Shown: positions 62,468-64,000 of the stretch, piece by piece
How the letters are laid out: every line of letters starts with the position of its first letter
Numbering within the stretch: the first letter of the stretch is position 1
Assembly: GCF_020882245.1 (NCBI RefSeq)
Contig: NC_083597.1
Coordinates: 78,346,152-78,410,151 of the forward strand
Length of the DNA stretch: 64,000 bases
DNA from: Rhopalosiphum padi
Taxonomy: Eukaryota; Arthropoda; Insecta; Hemiptera; Aphididae
Direction: 5' to 3'
Translations under genes and position numbers: made by a program
Notes under the pieces: generated by a model
The model's input: only the letters and a program-made list of their open reading frames with translations
Databases searched by the model: none
Told to the model about the DNA's origin: nothing

Positions 62468-62487
62468 ATATAATACCACGGTCTTAG
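62468..62487. repeat. 9-bp-arm hairpin
   Basis: CACGGTCTT and its inverse separated by two bases, unusually GC-rich for this surrounding. It may be a terminal or subterminal hairpin of a decayed element; I cannot find partner ends. Confidence 0.6.
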
Positions 62488-62791
62488 AAGACCGTGTATA
62501 ATACTATGATAGTATTTATTTATTTACATTTAATTAACTTTTCAATTTATAATATTTTATTCACCATCCATTAATTGAATATTATGTTATAAACTTATAA
62601 TAATCTTAAAGCTTCAAAATTATTATTGCACTTTAATCTCATTTTCTTTGGTAAATTATTTAGGTTGAAATGGTTCAATTGCATTTGAAACAATATAACA
62701 ATCTATCATTTTTTTTTTTTTAAAAAGACCATTTTTTTTCCTTAATTAGAGTTAAACAAGCTTGATAAATTATCACTGTGTGAAGTTGGGG

Positions 62792-62825
62792 CAAGGTTTA
62801 TAGATTATATAATCTATAAACCTTG
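62792..62825. repeat. Perfect 34-bp palindrome
   Basis: CAAGGTTTATAGATT, then ATAT, then the exact inverse of the first part. It is perfect over all 34 bases. Confidence 0.95.
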
Positions 62826-64000
62826 AAGTTAGAGGACCAAACTAAAGCTAGGGTACTATTTTATAGTAATAACAAATCTTGTACCACAGAATATTCTGTG
62901 CTTGTACCACGAACTAAAATATACCTATATGTTAGTCGGTGCCTTGTTCGTTTTGTACACGTAAGACGTAAATTAACATTGGTTTTTTTTTTTAATAATA
63001 CATATAGTTTTAAACATCAAATATAAGTTAAATAAGCTTTAATATGTAAAAAATAAATGTTTGTACAAATTTAGTAATATTCAAGTTAAAAGTAGTCAAC
63101 TGGGGTGTATTTTTAGAGGGAGATAAGATAAGTGAGATAGACCCCTCCAGAGCCTTATTTTACTAATATAGTAATATATTTCCATATTTATAATTTAATA
63201 GTAATCCAACTAATAACAACTATACTATTATAAATTATTGTGTTCTTAATAGAGTTAAAGATTTTATTTTTTAGATGTGAATTAACAGTTTTTTACTAAA
63301 AAAAATTATGTGATCAAATAACAGACCTTAAAACTGATTCATAAATTAATATTATGTTTTAGAATTGAAAAGAGGGCAAAGGATTTCTGATTAAATGTTT
63401 GCAGATTTTTTCCCCGTTAAATTTTTTTCATCCTATAGAGGCTTGGATCAGTTGATTATCTAGTCCTTTTTCTATCAATGATTAGGGTATTGTGAATTTT
63501 GTTCTAAGGCGCTTGCGCTTATTCTTCAATATCTATTTATATTGATTCTCCATTGTCAATTATATTTCCTGAAATGAATTATTAACGAAGTTGGAATTTA
63601 CACTAATTTTTATCCCTGAATAATATTCATATTTGTAATTTATTTCATGAAAAATTTAAACCATAAACAATACATTTTTACAAATAACGAACGCGTTTTA
63701 CAAATTTAATATTTTTTCTCATAAATTCATAATATTAGGTTGTAAGTATTGGTTGTCTTTTATTAAGAAAACTAAAGAAATCAACTAAACAAAAAATATT
63801 TATTTCATAAAAATGTAGTATTTTTAGTGCTTTAAATTATAAAAGAAAAATTTCAAATTCTACGCATGGTCGAGGTTATGAGCATGCTTAAAATGTCATA
63901 CATTCATACTTTACATTATTTACTAAAGAGCTATTAGAAAAAAATACCATCACAAATATTTAAATAGGGACATTAATTGTATTTTGTTTAATAAATGTTT

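Larger units (their letters stand above)
61071..64000. other. 3' flank of FKBP8 and unassigned AT-rich sequence
   Basis: AATAAA at 61509-61514 is a candidate FKBP8 poly(A) signal. A segment at about 62060-62190 repeats, inverted, part of the element in XPO7 intron 8. Two compact palindromes lie at 62468-62487 and 62792-62825. I see no gene here; the 67-codon frame at 62823-63026 starts inside the palindrome and resembles nothing. Confidence 0.5.

Noticed and set aside
1..64000. CRISPR arrays, prophage, operons or tRNA genes
   Set aside because: No regularly spaced direct repeats, no bacterial gene order, and no sequence that I could fold into a cloverleaf with A and B boxes; all genes are intron-bearing or match eukaryotic families.

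Overview
The window is AT-rich nuclear DNA from an animal with compact exons, canonical GT-AG introns and many short non-autonomous DNA transposons. Every gene that can be read matches a well-known animal family, and the exon sequences look like an insect. The AT richness and the style of the repeats suggest an aphid or another sap-sucking hemipteran; that placement is inference, because no species marker is present. I found no bacterial, phage or CRISPR features.

Layout from left to right. (1) The 3' half of salvador (sav, Hippo pathway scaffold; WW and SARAH domains), plus strand, 73-3504, with its 5' exons outside the window. (2) Exportin-7 (XPO7/RanBP16), minus strand, 19520 down to 5580, 19 coding exons, about 1101 aa, tail-to-tail with sav. 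(3) A CtIP/Sae2-type DNA end-resection factor, plus strand, 20426-21610, an uninterrupted 394-codon frame, head-to-head with XPO7. (4) A cathepsin F-like cysteine protease with three N-terminal cystatin-like domains, plus strand, 25790-38038. It has a duplicated 74-nt exon pair around the catalytic Asn and a possible early terminal exon. (5) Alpha-catenin, plus strand, 46665-54653, 911 aa in 17 exons plus a candidate 30-nt microexon. (6) ENY2 / e(y)2 (SAGA DUB module and TREX-2 subunit), minus strand, 56646-55788, 99 aa, with a duplicated first exon. (7) FKBP8/FKBP38 (tail-anchored FKBP-TPR protein), plus strand, 57597-61070, 394 aa. ENY2 and FKBP8 are head-to-head.

The genes do not form a pathway; this is an ordinary eukaryotic gene neighbourhood. 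Space between and inside genes is full of transposon remains. Several can be delimited from terminal inverted repeats plus target-site duplications (TSDs), and some are nested. One repeat copy at 22890-25112 carries both a Mutator-like element and a small hAT element, and its inverted partner at 42499-43517 keeps both sites empty. A 910-bp hAT element at 39402-40311 sits inside a MITE whose second copy at 50214-50876 lacks it. A foldback element at 43918-44991 carries a GC-rich core and a small poly(A) retroinsertion.

The strongest biological lead is the cathepsin F locus. Two equal-length exons, 42 nt apart, both encode the catalytic Asn segment and look mutually exclusive. A stop-containing exon followed by AATAAA could release the first cystatin-like domain as a separate secreted protein.
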